Shown here in pieces: positions 42,921 through 51,641 of a DNA stretch of 64,000 nucleotides. The stretch spans positions 310,001 through 374,000 of the forward strand of contig CAVPGP010000001.1 in NCBI GenBank assembly GCA_963704025.1. Reading direction: 5' to 3'. A program made the position numbers and the translations under genes. Position 1 is the stretch's first letter. Each line of letters opens with the position of its first letter. A model generated the notes under the pieces. It worked only from the letters and a program-made list of their open reading frames with translations. It had not been told where the DNA came from and made no database searches. The stretch comes from CAVPGP01 sp963704025. Lineage in GTDB: Bacteria; Actinomycetota; Thermoleophilia; Gaiellales; Gaiellaceae.

Positions 42921-43262
42921 CTACGCCGCCGTGCGGGCCATGCGGATACCGCGCGACTGCGGTGTCGCGTCGCGATCGTCGGCGAAGTCGGCGCCGTGCA
43001 CGATCCGGGCGAGCAGCTTGACCGCCGGGTCGTCGATCCCGTGTTCTTCCACGAGCACCTCAAAGGAGCAGACCCCGTCCCGATGGGTGTAGCGGGCACC
43101 GGGTGCGTCGTAGGAGTTCGCTCCCTCGCGCTCGGCGACCTCCAACACCTGGTCCGCCGGCACGTAGAGGAATTCCGCCTCGAGGTCGATGAAGTTCCGG
43201 ATCAGCCACGGACATGCGATCCGGTCCGTCTTCGGCCGCTCTCTGGTCACCCACTTCGCCAT
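42921..43262 (-). CDS. ChrB C-terminal-domain protein (chromate resistance family), short form (113 aa)
   Basis: KWVTRERPKTDRIACPWLIRNFIDLEAEFLYVP and YTHRDGVCSFEVLVEEHGIDDPAVKLLARIVHGAD are the conserved core of the ChrB C-terminal domain. Homologues run about 40 residues further; here the protein ends soon after in RGIRMARTAA, so the C-terminal helices are missing. It diverges from the two ChrB-like genes at 43421-44328. Whether the short form is functional is uncertain. Confidence 0.7.
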   Translation of the reverse strand: MAKWVTRERPKTDRIACPWLIRNFIDLEAEFLYVPADQVLEVAEREGANSYDAPGARYTHRDGVCSFEVLVEEHGIDDPAVKLLARIVHGADFADDRDATPQSRGIRMARTAA

Positions 43263-43392
43263 CAATGCTCCTTCCCGCCGGCGCTCGGCCGGACTAGACG
43301 CGATTGTGATCGGTGCTATTCGGAGCGAAGGCCGGACAAGCGCTCGAACGCGAGCTCGACCCAGGAGTAGCTGCAACCACGGTCTTGTACGT

Positions 43393-43402
43393 AACCGCGG
43401 TT
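43393..43402. promoter_or_regulatory. AACCGCGGTT palindrome between divergent chrB-like genes
   Basis: A perfect 10-bp palindrome flanked by GTAC on each side (one base off symmetric). It lies 18 bp before the ChrB N-terminal-domain gene and 130 bp before the divergent ChrB-like gene. ChrB proteins act as regulators in other bacteria, so an autoregulatory operator is possible. Confidence 0.35.
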
Positions 43403-43420
43403 GCAGTACGATGTCAACCG

Positions 43421-43900
43421 ATGGGAACGCGGCCAACCGGTGAGTGGGTGCTGCTCGCGTACCGGCTCCCACGCGAGCCCTCGACGCCAAGGATCGCGCT
43501 CTGGCGACGGCTCAAGCGCCTGGGCGTCGTGCAGCTCCTCGACGGTCTGGTCGCACTCCCCGCCAACGCGAAGACCCGCGAGCAACTCGAATGGGCCGCC
43601 GAGGAGGTCGTCGAAGCCGGCGGAGAGGCGACGCTCTGGGTCGGCCGGCCAGGGACGACAGCCGAGGAGCAGTCGCTCGCCGCTCGCATGTCGGACGCCG
43701 TTGCCGCCGACTATCTCGCGGTGCTCCAGGCAGCCAATGCCGCCGCCGCAGGGGATGCCGCCGCCCGCCGGAGGACGCTCCAACGGTTGCGCAGAACACT
43801 GCACGCGATCGCCGGCCGCGACTACTTCCCGCCGCCGGAGCGCGAGGACGCCCGACGCGCGGTCGACGAGCTGGCCGAGACTGTCGAGGTGCTCGGATGA
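43421..43900 (+). CDS. ChrB N-terminal-domain protein (159 aa)
   Basis: EWVLLAYRLPREPSTPRIALWRRLKRLGVVQLLDGLVALPAN is the characteristic start of the ChrB N-terminal domain, which resembles a winged-helix regulator. The protein continues with helices rich in Ala and Arg. The following gene encodes a ChrB C-terminal domain and overlaps it by 4 bp. Together they reproduce, as two proteins, what is one polypeptide in classical ChrB. The ATG at 43421 is chosen. Confidence 0.8.
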   Translation: MGTRPTGEWVLLAYRLPREPSTPRIALWRRLKRLGVVQLLDGLVALPANAKTREQLEWAAEEVVEAGGEATLWVGRPGTTAEEQSLAARMSDAVAADYLAVLQAANAAAAGDAAARRRTLQRLRRTLHAIAGRDYFPPPEREDARRAVDELAETVEVLG

Positions 43901-44328
43901 AGTGGGCGACCCGCGCGCACTGCCACGTCGACCGCGCAGCCTGCGCCTGGCTCGTCCAACGCTTCATCGACCCGGACGCGCACTTCGTCTTCGTCCAAGA
44001 CCCCGACGACGTCCCGCCGGATGCGACCCCCTTCGACATGCGCGGCGTCGAGCTCTCCCACCACAACGGCAACTGCAGCTTCGAGACCTTCCTCGAGCGC
44101 TACCAACTCGACGACGTCGTCCTCTGGGACCTCGCCCGGATCGTCCACGAAGCAGACCTCGACGACGCCCGCTACGACGCGCCCGAAGCCCACGGCCTCG
44201 ACGTCCTGATCCGCGGCCTCTCACTCACCCACGACGACCCCGACCTGCTCCCGCTCACCCGGCCGCTCTTCGACGGCCTCTACGAGTACCGCAAGCAAGG
44301 GCTGCTCCTTGGCCGGGAACCGGCCTGA
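43897..44328 (+). CDS. ChrB C-terminal-domain protein (143 aa)
   Basis: KWATRAHCHVDRAACAWLVQRFIDPDAHFVFV, then ELSHHNGNCSFETFLERYQLDDVVLWDLARIVHEADLDD and LTRPLFDGLYEYRKQG. This is a complete ChrB C-terminal domain with conserved Cys and His residues that could bind a metal or oxyanion. It overlaps the N-terminal-domain gene (ATGA) and presumably works with it. No chrA chromate exporter gene is found nearby. Confidence 0.82.
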   Translation: MKWATRAHCHVDRAACAWLVQRFIDPDAHFVFVQDPDDVPPDATPFDMRGVELSHHNGNCSFETFLERYQLDDVVLWDLARIVHEADLDDARYDAPEAHGLDVLIRGLSLTHDDPDLLPLTRPLFDGLYEYRKQGLLLGREPA

Positions 44329-44426
44329 TCAACTCGTGCACCGTCGCGCCGCCTGCGGCCGTAGACGACACGCCTCTCTTGATGCACGGCAGACTCAACT
44401 CAGGCCACACGCCAGCTGAGTACTTG

Positions 44427-44672
44427 CCCAATCGCTTGCCCGCAGGGCTCTGGGTGGTGGCGGGCGCATTCGCTGTCGGCGGCACCTCGGTCGGTGCGTT
44501 CAACCCGGCCATCGCGCTTGGCGCGATGGTGACCGGGCTCTTCGAGTGGAGCAACATCTGGATCTACTTCCTTGCCGACTTCGTCGGAGCCGCCGTCGCC
44601 GCGTATGTCTTCCTCTTCGACCTTCCGGCCGAGAAGGAGATCGGAGACGTCGAGGCGGCGAGTACCGGATAG
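44427..44672 (+). pseudogene. C-terminal fragment of an aquaporin (MIP family)
   Basis: AVGGTSVGAFNPAIALGAMVTGLFEWSNIWIYFLADFVGAAVAAY carries the second NPA motif (GAFNPAIALG) and the last helix of a bacterial aquaporin. The first two-thirds, including the first NPA box, is absent, and the upstream frame runs through the chrB-like gene in a different frame. It is a truncated relic. Confidence 0.6.
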
Positions 44673-44879
44673 CAGTGGGCATAGGGATCGGCTGGGCGGC
44701 GGCACGGAACCCGCGCGCAGGGCCAACCACGCTGACCATGACCGCGAGGGCTGCGCCGAGCGAAGCTCGATACGCAGCCCTCGCAACCCGTCCGTCCTCG
44801 ATTCGAGGTCACGACCGCACCAGTCGTGCGCTGCTCACTTATCCCGCGAGCCCGAGCGCAAGACAGGGCGTCCGACCGC

Positions 44880-45380
44880 TCACTGAGGCGGCAGGTCCGG
44901 AATGCGGTCCACCGGCATGCGCTCAGCGGTGGAGATCGCCGTTCCGCTCCCGACGATGTTCCCGGCCGGGTCGAAGGTGGTCACCCTCGCTACGGCCGAG
45001 AACGACTGTCCGTCCGCCGAGAGTCTGATCGTGCGGTCGATCTTCCGCTTCCCCAGATACTGGCCGGTCTGCGGGTTGAACAGGAAGTGCACGCCCGAGG
45101 CCGCGTAGAGCCGACCGCCGATCCGCTCCCAGCTCGCGTACAACGGCGAGCGCGCCGGCGGCCACTCGTCCGACGTCTCGATCGCGCTGCCTGTGCCGGT
45201 GAAGATCTGCAGGGACTGCAGCGGTGGAAGCGGGGCCGGGCGATTCACGGTCGCGCTCCAGGTGCCCGCGAGCGTGTTCTGGTGCGACTGGGTCGAGCTC
45301 GCTGCGCCATGCGCGCCGAGCGCGAGCGCGGTCGCCGCGACGAGCGTGGCGATCGCGCTGATCGACTTGCTGCGTCTCAT
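44880..45380 (-). CDS. secreted protein of unknown function (166 aa)
   Basis: The ATG at 45380 gives a signal peptide (SKSISAIATLVAATALALGAHGAA). The mature part is beta-rich (LAGTWSATVNRPAPLPPLQSLQIFTGTGSAIETS, TIRLSADGQSFSAVARVTTFDPAGN), resembling small lipocalin-like or allene-oxide-cyclase-like barrels. That assignment is tentative. Its start overlaps the stop of the upstream gene by 4 bp, so three genes (46424 to 44880) form an operon. Confidence 0.65.
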   Translation of the reverse strand: MRRSKSISAIATLVAATALALGAHGAASSTQSHQNTLAGTWSATVNRPAPLPPLQSLQIFTGTGSAIETSDEWPPARSPLYASWERIGGRLYAASGVHFLFNPQTGQYLGKRKIDRTIRLSADGQSFSAVARVTTFDPAGNIVGSGTAISTAERMPVDRIPDLPPQ

Positions 45381-45721
45381 CTCTTCTCCTCCTTGGTCGA
45401 CTGCGGCCGCTCCGTCCACGCTTCGTCGGGAATGACCGCCGTGATTCGTTCGAACGGGATCTCTGCACGTGCGTACGCCTCACGGACGAGCTGCTCCGAC
45501 GCCGCCTCGAAGAGGCAGAGGAGCGACTCGTCCACGGGGACGATCGTGGCGCGGAGGTAGCGCACCGCCTCGCCCTCGCCCTCCATCGCGCCGGCCGCCT
45601 CTCTCACGCGAGCGGCCAAGACGCCGAGGTCGTCGGCGGTCACGCCGGGGCGGTAATGCTCCACGAGGAACGCTTCCCGCGCTTCCGTGCTCGCTCGCAC
45701 GTCGGGTTCGACCCTAGGCAT
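45377..45721 (-). CDS. DUF4242-like small protein (114 aa)
   Basis: FLVEHYRPGVTADDLGVLAARVREAAGAM and VRYLRATIVPVDESLLCLFEAASEQLVREAYARAEIPFERIT follow the ferredoxin-like pattern of the DUF4242 family of unknown function. It overlaps both neighbours: 8 bp with the upstream secreted protein and 4 bp with the downstream one. The ATG at 45721 starts MPRVEPDVRAS. Confidence 0.7.
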   Translation of the reverse strand: MPRVEPDVRASTEAREAFLVEHYRPGVTADDLGVLAARVREAAGAMEGEGEAVRYLRATIVPVDESLLCLFEAASEQLVREAYARAEIPFERITAVIPDEAWTERPQSTKEEKR

Positions 45722-46424
45722 CCGACCACCGGGACGCCGACGTTTGCGACTCCTGATGACTCGGCCAGCGAGGCATGCCCGCCCACGAGTCCCTCCCGCT
45801 CGGGGTCGGCTCGAGCCCCAGGCCCCAGAAGATCCGAGGTCGCGTGACTTGGTCGATGACCCCCTCGAGGGACGCGGAGAGAGCGCGCGACGGGTTGCCG
45901 CTCAGCGCCTTCGCCAGGGCCTGCATGTGGACCTCTCGCGCAAGCTCCACGCGCTCGACGATGAACACGATGAAGCGCGGCGTGGGGAGCGAGACCGCGA
46001 CAACGTCGGCCGACGTCTCGAGGAACGTGCGGAGCGCAAGCTCGAGCGCCACGCGGCGGGGAACGAGGTCTGCCGCGGGACGCCCGAATCGGCGGGCGGG
46101 GTACGGACAGGTCGCGCGAACAGGGCAGATCGCGTAGTAGATCCCGTCGTCAGCGGCTACGAAACGCGTCTTGAGCAGATCGGACGTCAGGAGCCTGAAT
46201 GACTCGACGACACCGGTCGAGGTCGCCTCGGTGACGGCCAGCCCACCGCCGGGCATGGCCCGGTAGCGGGGGTCGAGCTGCGCGCGGATCGTCTGTGCGC
46301 GCGCGAGCGACCTGGGCTCGAGCGCGGATGCCGTCGAGGCTGCGTGAGCCGGGAATGCCGCGGCTATGCAGACCGTCAGGATGGCGCCAAGGGTTCCCGA
46401 CACGAGAAACCGTCCAACGTTCAT
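45714..46424 (-). CDS. secreted protein of unknown function (236 aa)
   Basis: The ATG at 46424, preceded by GGAGG, gives a signal peptide (FLVSGTLGAILTVCIAAAFPAHA). The mature domain contains YYAICPVRATCPYPARRFG, a short cysteine pair, and a helical region ALRTFLETSADVVAVSLPTPRFIVFIVERVELAREVHMQALAKALSG. No family is recognised. It is the first gene of a three-gene overlapping operon. Confidence 0.65.
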   Translation of the reverse strand: MNVGRFLVSGTLGAILTVCIAAAFPAHAASTASALEPRSLARAQTIRAQLDPRYRAMPGGGLAVTEATSTGVVESFRLLTSDLLKTRFVAADDGIYYAICPVRATCPYPARRFGRPAADLVPRRVALELALRTFLETSADVVAVSLPTPRFIVFIVERVELAREVHMQALAKALSGNPSRALSASLEGVIDQVTRPRIFWGLGLEPTPSGRDSWAGMPRWPSHQESQTSASRWSDA

Positions 46425-46589
46425 GACCTCCTCCTTCGCTCGATGACGCGAGATGCGTGCGGTCGGCGCCGCCACGCCGGTCGAGCCGGACGCGACGCGT
46501 TCGTGAACCGTCTGGAGCGCGCCTCGTTGCAAACTCGAGCCATGACTCGACGGTACGCCGCGCGGCGAGAAGAGGAATCGGGCGTTCGG

Positions 46590-49391
46590 CTACTTCTGTG
46601 GCGTGACCCGCCTCGATTCCTGGGCCATGCGCGCTCCGAGCTCGGCGCGCGAGCCGATCTCGAGCTTGCGGTAGATACGGGTCAGGTTGGCCTGCACGGT
46701 CTTAGGGCTCATGAACGCCTTGCTGGCGACCTCGCGGTTCGTCAGCCCTTCTGCCGCGAGCTCCGCCACGCGCCGTTCCGTAGCAGTGAGCTCGTCCGGC
46801 GAGCGCCTGAGACCGACGCGATCGAGCTCCGCACGCGCCTGCGCCTCCCAGGCGGGCGCGCCGAGCCGCTCGAAGATCACGAGCGCCTCGCGAATCGTGT
46901 CGGCGGCGGCGCGTTTTTGCTTGGCTCGTCGACAAAGTCGACCGCGAACCAGCAGCGCCCGAGCAAAGTCGAAGGGCAGCTTCGAAGCCTCGTCGGCATC
47001 CAGCTCCTCGAGCGTCGTGAGGGCGGAGCCCACGTCGCCCTCGGCTGCTAGCACGAGGGCGCGAGCGCGCGGGAGCCCGACTGTGATCCAGAGCCGCGGG
47101 AACGCTTGCCCGCGTTGCTCCAGCCGGGCGAGCACATCGCGCGCACGATCGAGCTCGCCGAGCGCGACGAGCGACTCGATGTAGAAGGGCTCGCTTCGAT
47201 CCGGCAGGAAGTCGCGCACGCCGACGGAGTCCGTCAGCTCCTGCATCCGCGTCAGCGCTCGATCGACCTCAGGATGGTTGCCGTCGGCGAACTCGACGAA
47301 CGCGAGCGCCGAGAGGAGGAGCGCCTCCCACCACGCGCGTCCCGCGCGCTCGGCGTGGGCGACGAGCGGGAGGAGCGTCTCGCGTGCTCGTTCGACCCTC
47401 CCCCGGTGTGCGTCAACCATCGAACGGAGCCGGAACGCCATCGTCCAGGGCCCCGGAGTCTCGATCTGCGCGATCGTCTCGCACGCCTCCTCGGCGCTCC
47501 GCTCAGCCACATCCCACAGACCGGCCCGTAGCTCGACAAGGGACAGATGGGCAAGACGCTCCGCCCGCCACACATCCTCACCGCGCTCCCGATACCAGCG
47601 TTCCTCCATTGCGTAGCGCGCGCGAGCGGCGTCGAAGTCGTCGACGCAGTGGAAGTAGATGAGCGCGAACAGGCTCATTGGCGCCTCGGGCCCGGCCTGC
47701 TCCTCGCACGCGCGCCAGCGCTCGAGCAGCTCGGGCTGCTCACCGTTCCCGCGGTAGGTCTCGGCCAACGCCCAGTCGAGGTAGATCGATGCGAGTGCGG
47801 CAGGATCGCGCTCGGAACTCAGCGTCTCGACGGCTGACCGGGCGCGTCCGAGCGTGCCGGCCGGATCAACTGCGATGGAAACGTTTACGAGCTTGGGGTA
47901 GATCAAGGCGACGAGGTCGGGATCGCCCTCCGCGGCTTCCAGCGCGAGCTCGAGCTGCTCGATCGCGCCCGGACGTCCGCTGATCCAGGCGATGTCTCCC
48001 AACAGGAGGAGCGCTCGCGCCCGGAGCGGCCCCGCGGGCGCGCTCCCCGCGACGCGCTCGGCAAGCTCCTGCGCGCCCTCCAAGTCACCCAGCGCGCGGA
48101 GTGTCGCAGCCTGACCCAGCTCGCGTCGGGCGCGCTCCTGCAAGTAACCTTCGGGCGTCAGTCGGCACGCGCCGGCGAAGAGCTCGGAGGCAGCTTGCTG
48201 TGCTCCCCGCATCACGGCATGCTTGGCAGCCTGCTCGATCTCGGCGGCGACCCGCTCGTCCGGCGAGGTCGTGCTCAGCGCGAGATGGCGGGCTCGCTCC
48301 TCGGGATCGGTGACCGCCTCCGCGAGCCGCTCGTGAAGCCGGCGTCGTCGCTCGGGGCTGGCGGCCCTGTAGATCGCCGAGGCGAGCAGTGGATGCGTGA
48401 AGCGAACTTTCTCCCCCTCGGAGAACAGTACGTCCGCCTCCTCCGCCTCCAGGAGGGCGGTCTCCGACTCACCGTCGCGAGCAACGGTTCTGTCGATCAG
48501 CGTCCGCGTCGGCCGCGAGAGAGCGGCCGCCGCCAACGCCGCATGCCGTGCGCCGGCGGACAGCTCCTGAACCCGCTCGCGTACGATCGCATCCAGGTCG
48601 CGGGGAACGGGTAGCGGCTCCTCTCCCGCGAGCGCGCTCCAGTCGGGAGCGAGTGCGCGGGCGATCTCCAGGGCGAGGAACGGGTTGCCTCCGGATACCT
48701 CGGCGAGGCGAACGAGAGCTGGCCGGGGGGGCGCCGAACCGACACGGTCGCGGATGAGGTGGTGCAGTGCCGCGAGCGTGAGCGGCCGTGGGACGAGCCG
48801 TTCGAGGCGACCATCGGGCAGCGCGCGTCCAAGACCGAGGGGCGGCGGCTCGCCGGGATCGCCACGCCGGGTTAGCAGGAGACCGACGCGCGCCGGCAGC
48901 CTTCGCGCCGCGAACGAGACCACGCCGGAAGACGCGGGGTCGAGCCACTGGACGTCGTCGACTGCGACAAGAACGGGGGTGGATTCGGCCAGCGACGCGA
49001 GGACGCCCACGACGGCGGTCGCGATTGTGCGCGGCTCAACAGGCTGTTCAGATTCCGCGCGGAGGAGAGCGGCGGCGAGGGCACGCTGCTGTATCGGCGG
49101 AAGGGTTGTTCGCGTCGCCTCGAAGTCGTCCCCGACGAGATCTGCCAGCGCCGCATATGAGAGCTGGACCTCCGTTTCGGCCGCGCGCGCCTTCAGCACC
49201 CGGAAACCTCGTGACTCCGCTGTGCCGATCGCGGCCGCCCAAACCGTCGTCTTGCCAATCCCGGCCTCCCCCTCGACGAGCAGTGCCGCCGGGGCGACCG
49301 AGAGGCCGTCGAGGAAGTGCCCGACGCGAGCGAGCTCGACATCACGGCCGATGACCCGGCTCAGCGCCGCTTCCCGGTTTCCGACCGTCAT
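46590..49391 (-). CDS. large LuxR-family ATPase regulator (LAL type; 933 aa)
   Basis: The N-terminus holds an AAA/STAND ATPase: Walker A VEGEAGIGKTTVWAAA and Walker B-type VLVAVDDVQWLDPAS. A long helical TPR-like middle (about residues 330-850) follows. The C-terminus is a LuxR helix-turn-helix (LTATERRVAELAAEGLTNREV, VQANLTRIYRKLEIGSRAELG). LAL regulators sense ligands or proteins through the repeats and activate transcription in an ATP-dependent way. The ATG at 49391 gives MTVGNREAALSRVIGRDVEL. It stands alone. Length is typical. Confidence 0.92.
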   Translation of the reverse strand: MTVGNREAALSRVIGRDVELARVGHFLDGLSVAPAALLVEGEAGIGKTTVWAAAIGTAESRGFRVLKARAAETEVQLSYAALADLVGDDFEATRTTLPPIQQRALAAALLRAESEQPVEPRTIATAVVGVLASLAESTPVLVAVDDVQWLDPASSGVVSFAARRLPARVGLLLTRRGDPGEPPPLGLGRALPDGRLERLVPRPLTLAALHHLIRDRVGSAPPRPALVRLAEVSGGNPFLALEIARALAPDWSALAGEEPLPVPRDLDAIVRERVQELSAGARHAALAAAALSRPTRTLIDRTVARDGESETALLEAEEADVLFSEGEKVRFTHPLLASAIYRAASPERRRRLHERLAEAVTDPEERARHLALSTTSPDERVAAEIEQAAKHAVMRGAQQAASELFAGACRLTPEGYLQERARRELGQAATLRALGDLEGAQELAERVAGSAPAGPLRARALLLLGDIAWISGRPGAIEQLELALEAAEGDPDLVALIYPKLVNVSIAVDPAGTLGRARSAVETLSSERDPAALASIYLDWALAETYRGNGEQPELLERWRACEEQAGPEAPMSLFALIYFHCVDDFDAARARYAMEERWYRERGEDVWRAERLAHLSLVELRAGLWDVAERSAEEACETIAQIETPGPWTMAFRLRSMVDAHRGRVERARETLLPLVAHAERAGRAWWEALLLSALAFVEFADGNHPEVDRALTRMQELTDSVGVRDFLPDRSEPFYIESLVALGELDRARDVLARLEQRGQAFPRLWITVGLPRARALVLAAEGDVGSALTTLEELDADEASKLPFDFARALLVRGRLCRRAKQKRAAADTIREALVIFERLGAPAWEAQARAELDRVGLRRSPDELTATERRVAELAAEGLTNREVASKAFMSPKTVQANLTRIYRKLEIGSRAELGARMAQESRRVTPQK

Positions 49392-49689
49392 CGAACCTCG
49401 CTTCCTCTTGACTGCTGCTCGGCGATAGCCTCGTGGATCTGGTTGCGAGCGGCAAGGAACCGGGGCGAGCCACGCGTCACCGTCTGCATCCGGGGGGCGC
49501 TGAAGCGCGACGTCGACCGACGCAGCAACGCGTCCCGGAGACGGGCTCTGGGTTACATGCCTCCAGATCGCGAGCGCCGCAGCGAAGACCGGCGCGCCGA
49601 GGAAGAAGCCGCGAAAGCGTTCGACGGTACGGGTCCGAACCGTTTTCCCACCCGGAGATCGCGGGCTCGAGCCCTCCCGCCGCTTTCGT

Positions 49690-50026
49690 CACCCGCCGCG
49701 CGCACCCTGACCCGCGAGCTCGGCATCGAGCCGATCGGGAAGGTGACCCCGCACGGCCTCCGCCGGACGTACGCATCGCTGCGCTGCGCCGTTGGGACGA
49801 CGTCGCTTACACCGCGGCACAGCTCGGGCACGAAGACCCGACGTTCACGCTGCGCATGTACACGCACGCGGTGAAGCGGCGCGAGCGGCTCAGCGGCGCC
49901 GAGAGGCGCGAGTTCGACCGGGCCGTGGAGTGGGCTGAATGGGCACTAATGGGCACTAACGGCCCGGAGAGCGTGCCCGAGCAGGGAGAGCCGCAGTCAG
50001 TGGCCGCGAGGGAAACCTCCGCCTAG
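49690..50026 (+). pseudogene. tyrosine recombinase (integrase) C-terminal remnant at tRNA-Pro
   Basis: One frame reads TRELGIEPIGKVTPHGLRRTYASLR (the His-x-x-Arg box). After a shift near 49798 the other reads DDVAYTAAQLGHEDPTFTLRMYTHAVKRRERL, with the second His (LGHED) and the nucleophilic Tyr (MYTHA). The first Arg box and the N-terminal domains are not recognisable between 49392 and 49690. The stop is 17 bp from the 3' end of tRNA-Pro, the usual attachment site for such enzymes. Confidence 0.7.
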
Positions 50027-50042
50027 CAGCGGTTTCTGTGAG

Positions 50043-50117
50043 TCGGGACGGGCGGATTCGAACCGCCGGCCTCCTGCTCCCAAAGCAGGCGCGCTAACCA
50101 GGCTGCGCTACGTCCCG
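50043..50117 (-). tRNA. tRNA-Pro (anticodon TGG)
   Basis: Acceptor CGGGACG / CGTCCCG, D-arm GCGC...GCGC, anticodon arm CCTGC-TTTGGGA-GCAGG (TGG, reads CCA) and T-arm GGCGG-TTCGAAT-CCGCC. Its 3' end faces an integrase remnant, so this tRNA probably served as an integration site. Confidence 0.95.
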
Positions 50118-50195
50118 CGGGACGAAGTCTAGACGCGGCGTTCGCCGGCCTTCGCCGCGCGTCGGCGGCGCGAAGGCGGGTAGCCTCGGCGGCCA

Positions 50196-51140
50196 ATGTC
50201 CGAGGCGCCCTTCCCGGTCGATCCGGCCCGCATTCGGCACCCGCGACTCGGCTATGCGATGGCGATGACCGCGGCGGCGCTCTGGGCGGTGAACGGCGCC
50301 GTCTCGAAGGTGATCCTCGCGCACGGGATCTCGTCGCTGCAGCTGTCCGAGGTGCGCTCGACGGGGGCCTTCCTCGGCCTGGCGCTCGTCCTCGCCCTCG
50401 TCGCGCCCGACCGGCTGCGCGTCACGCGCCGCGAGCTGCCGTTCCTGATCTTCTTCGGCGTCTGCGGGCTGGCGTTCGTCCAGTGGTTCTACTTCCTCGC
50501 CATCCACCGCCTCGAGATCGGCGTCGCGCTCCTCATCCAGTACCTCGCGCCGCTGCTGGTCGCCCTCTGGGCCCGCTTCGTCGGCCACGAGCGGGTGAGA
50601 CGGCGGATCTGGGTCGCGCTGATCCTCGCCATCACGGGCCTCTCGCTGATGGTCGACCTCTGGAGCGGCTTCTCGCTCGACACCGTCGGCGTCGCCGCCT
50701 CGTTGCTCGCAGCCGGCGCCTATGCCCTCTACATCCTGCTGGCCGAGCACGCCGTCGGCCGCCGCGACCCGATCTCGCTGATCTGCTGGGGCTTCCTCTT
50801 CGCAGCGATCTTCTGGGCCGTGCTGGCGCCGTGGTGGTCGTTCCCCTTCGACAGGCTGGACGACAGCGTCTCGCTGCTGGGCAACCTCGAGGCGGTCCAT
50901 CTCCCCGTCTGGTCGCTGATGAGCTGGATGGTGCTCCTCGGAACGATCGTCCCCTTCGCCCTCCTCGTCGCCGCGCTGCGTCACATCCCCGCGACGCGTG
51001 CCGGGATCGTGGCGATGCTCGAGCCGGTCGTCGCCACGATCGTGGCCTGGCTCTGGCTCGCCGAATCTCTCACTCCCGTCCAGCTCGCCGGCGCGGCCGT
51101 GGTGCTCGCGGCAATCGTGCTGGCCCAGACGGCCCGCTGA
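50196..51140 (+). CDS. EamA-family (DMT superfamily) transporter (314 aa)
   Basis: Ten membrane helices in two EamA repeats of five: YAMAMTAAALWAVNGAVSKVIL opens the first, GVAASLLAAGAYALYILLAEHA the second, and TRAGIVAMLEPVVATIVAWLWL is the usual end motif. Such proteins export amino acids or metabolites; the substrate is unknown. The ATG at 50196 gives MSEAPFPVDPARIRHP. Unlike the copy at 36415, it is intact. The stop region is duplicated in a 16-bp tandem repeat (about 51126-51157). Confidence 0.9.
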   Translation: MSEAPFPVDPARIRHPRLGYAMAMTAAALWAVNGAVSKVILAHGISSLQLSEVRSTGAFLGLALVLALVAPDRLRVTRRELPFLIFFGVCGLAFVQWFYFLAIHRLEIGVALLIQYLAPLLVALWARFVGHERVRRRIWVALILAITGLSLMVDLWSGFSLDTVGVAASLLAAGAYALYILLAEHAVGRRDPISLICWGFLFAAIFWAVLAPWWSFPFDRLDDSVSLLGNLEAVHLPVWSLMSWMVLLGTIVPFALLVAALRHIPATRAGIVAMLEPVVATIVAWLWLAESLTPVQLAGAAVVLAAIVLAQTAR

Positions 51141-51168
51141 CCAGACGGCCCGCTGACCGGGCGGCGCG

Positions 51169-51606
51169 CTAGTCGCGCTCGAGCAGCGCGCGCAGCTCCG
51201 TCAGCTTCTCGCGACGCAGGTCCTCCCGCTCGCCGCGGTCGACCCGTCCGATCAGGTCGCGCACGAGCGACGCCAGCTCGACCGGGTTGAACGGCTTGGT
51301 CACGTAGTCGACGCCGCCCAGATCGAGACCGCGGGCACGGTCGCGAAGCTCTGCGCGCGCCGTGAGGAACACGATCGGGATCCCGCTCGTCTGCTCGTCC
51401 TCGAGCAGCGCCTCGGCCACGCGCCAGCCGTCGAGGCCGGGCATCATCACGTCGAGCAGGATCACGTCGGGCATCCCGTTCCGCGCTGCATCGAGCCCGG
51501 TCGGCCCGTCGGCCGCCTCGAGCACCTCCATCCCCTCCGCCTCGAGATTCACGCGGCAGAGAAGGCGGATCGGCGCTTCGTCGTCGATTACGAGAACAGT
51601 GGTCAT
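51169..51606 (-). CDS. single-domain response regulator (145 aa)
   Basis: A receiver domain alone: acidic pair DDE at 8-10, phospho-acceptor Asp52 (ILLDVMMPGLDGW), LTAR and YVTKPFNPVEL. A charged helical tail (RVDRGEREDLRREKLTELRALLE) replaces an output domain. It would act by protein contacts, CheY-like or in a phosphorelay. It follows the multi-GAF kinase by 35 bp and is surely its partner. Confidence 0.93.
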   Translation of the reverse strand: MTTVLVIDDEAPIRLLCRVNLEAEGMEVLEAADGPTGLDAARNGMPDVILLDVMMPGLDGWRVAEALLEDEQTSGIPIVFLTARAELRDRARGLDLGGVDYVTKPFNPVELASLVRDLIGRVDRGEREDLRREKLTELRALLERD

Positions 51607-51641
51607 GAGACAGTGGTCAACGAGAGGCCTCGACGAGGTTC

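Noticed and set aside
44336..44672. The aquaporin fragment as a complete small channel
   Set aside because: It has one NPA box and about two helices, whereas a functional channel needs six helices and two NPA boxes.
46425..46589. A small gene between the secreted-protein operon and the LAL regulator
   Set aside because: The only frames here are Arg-rich shadows without start-site support.
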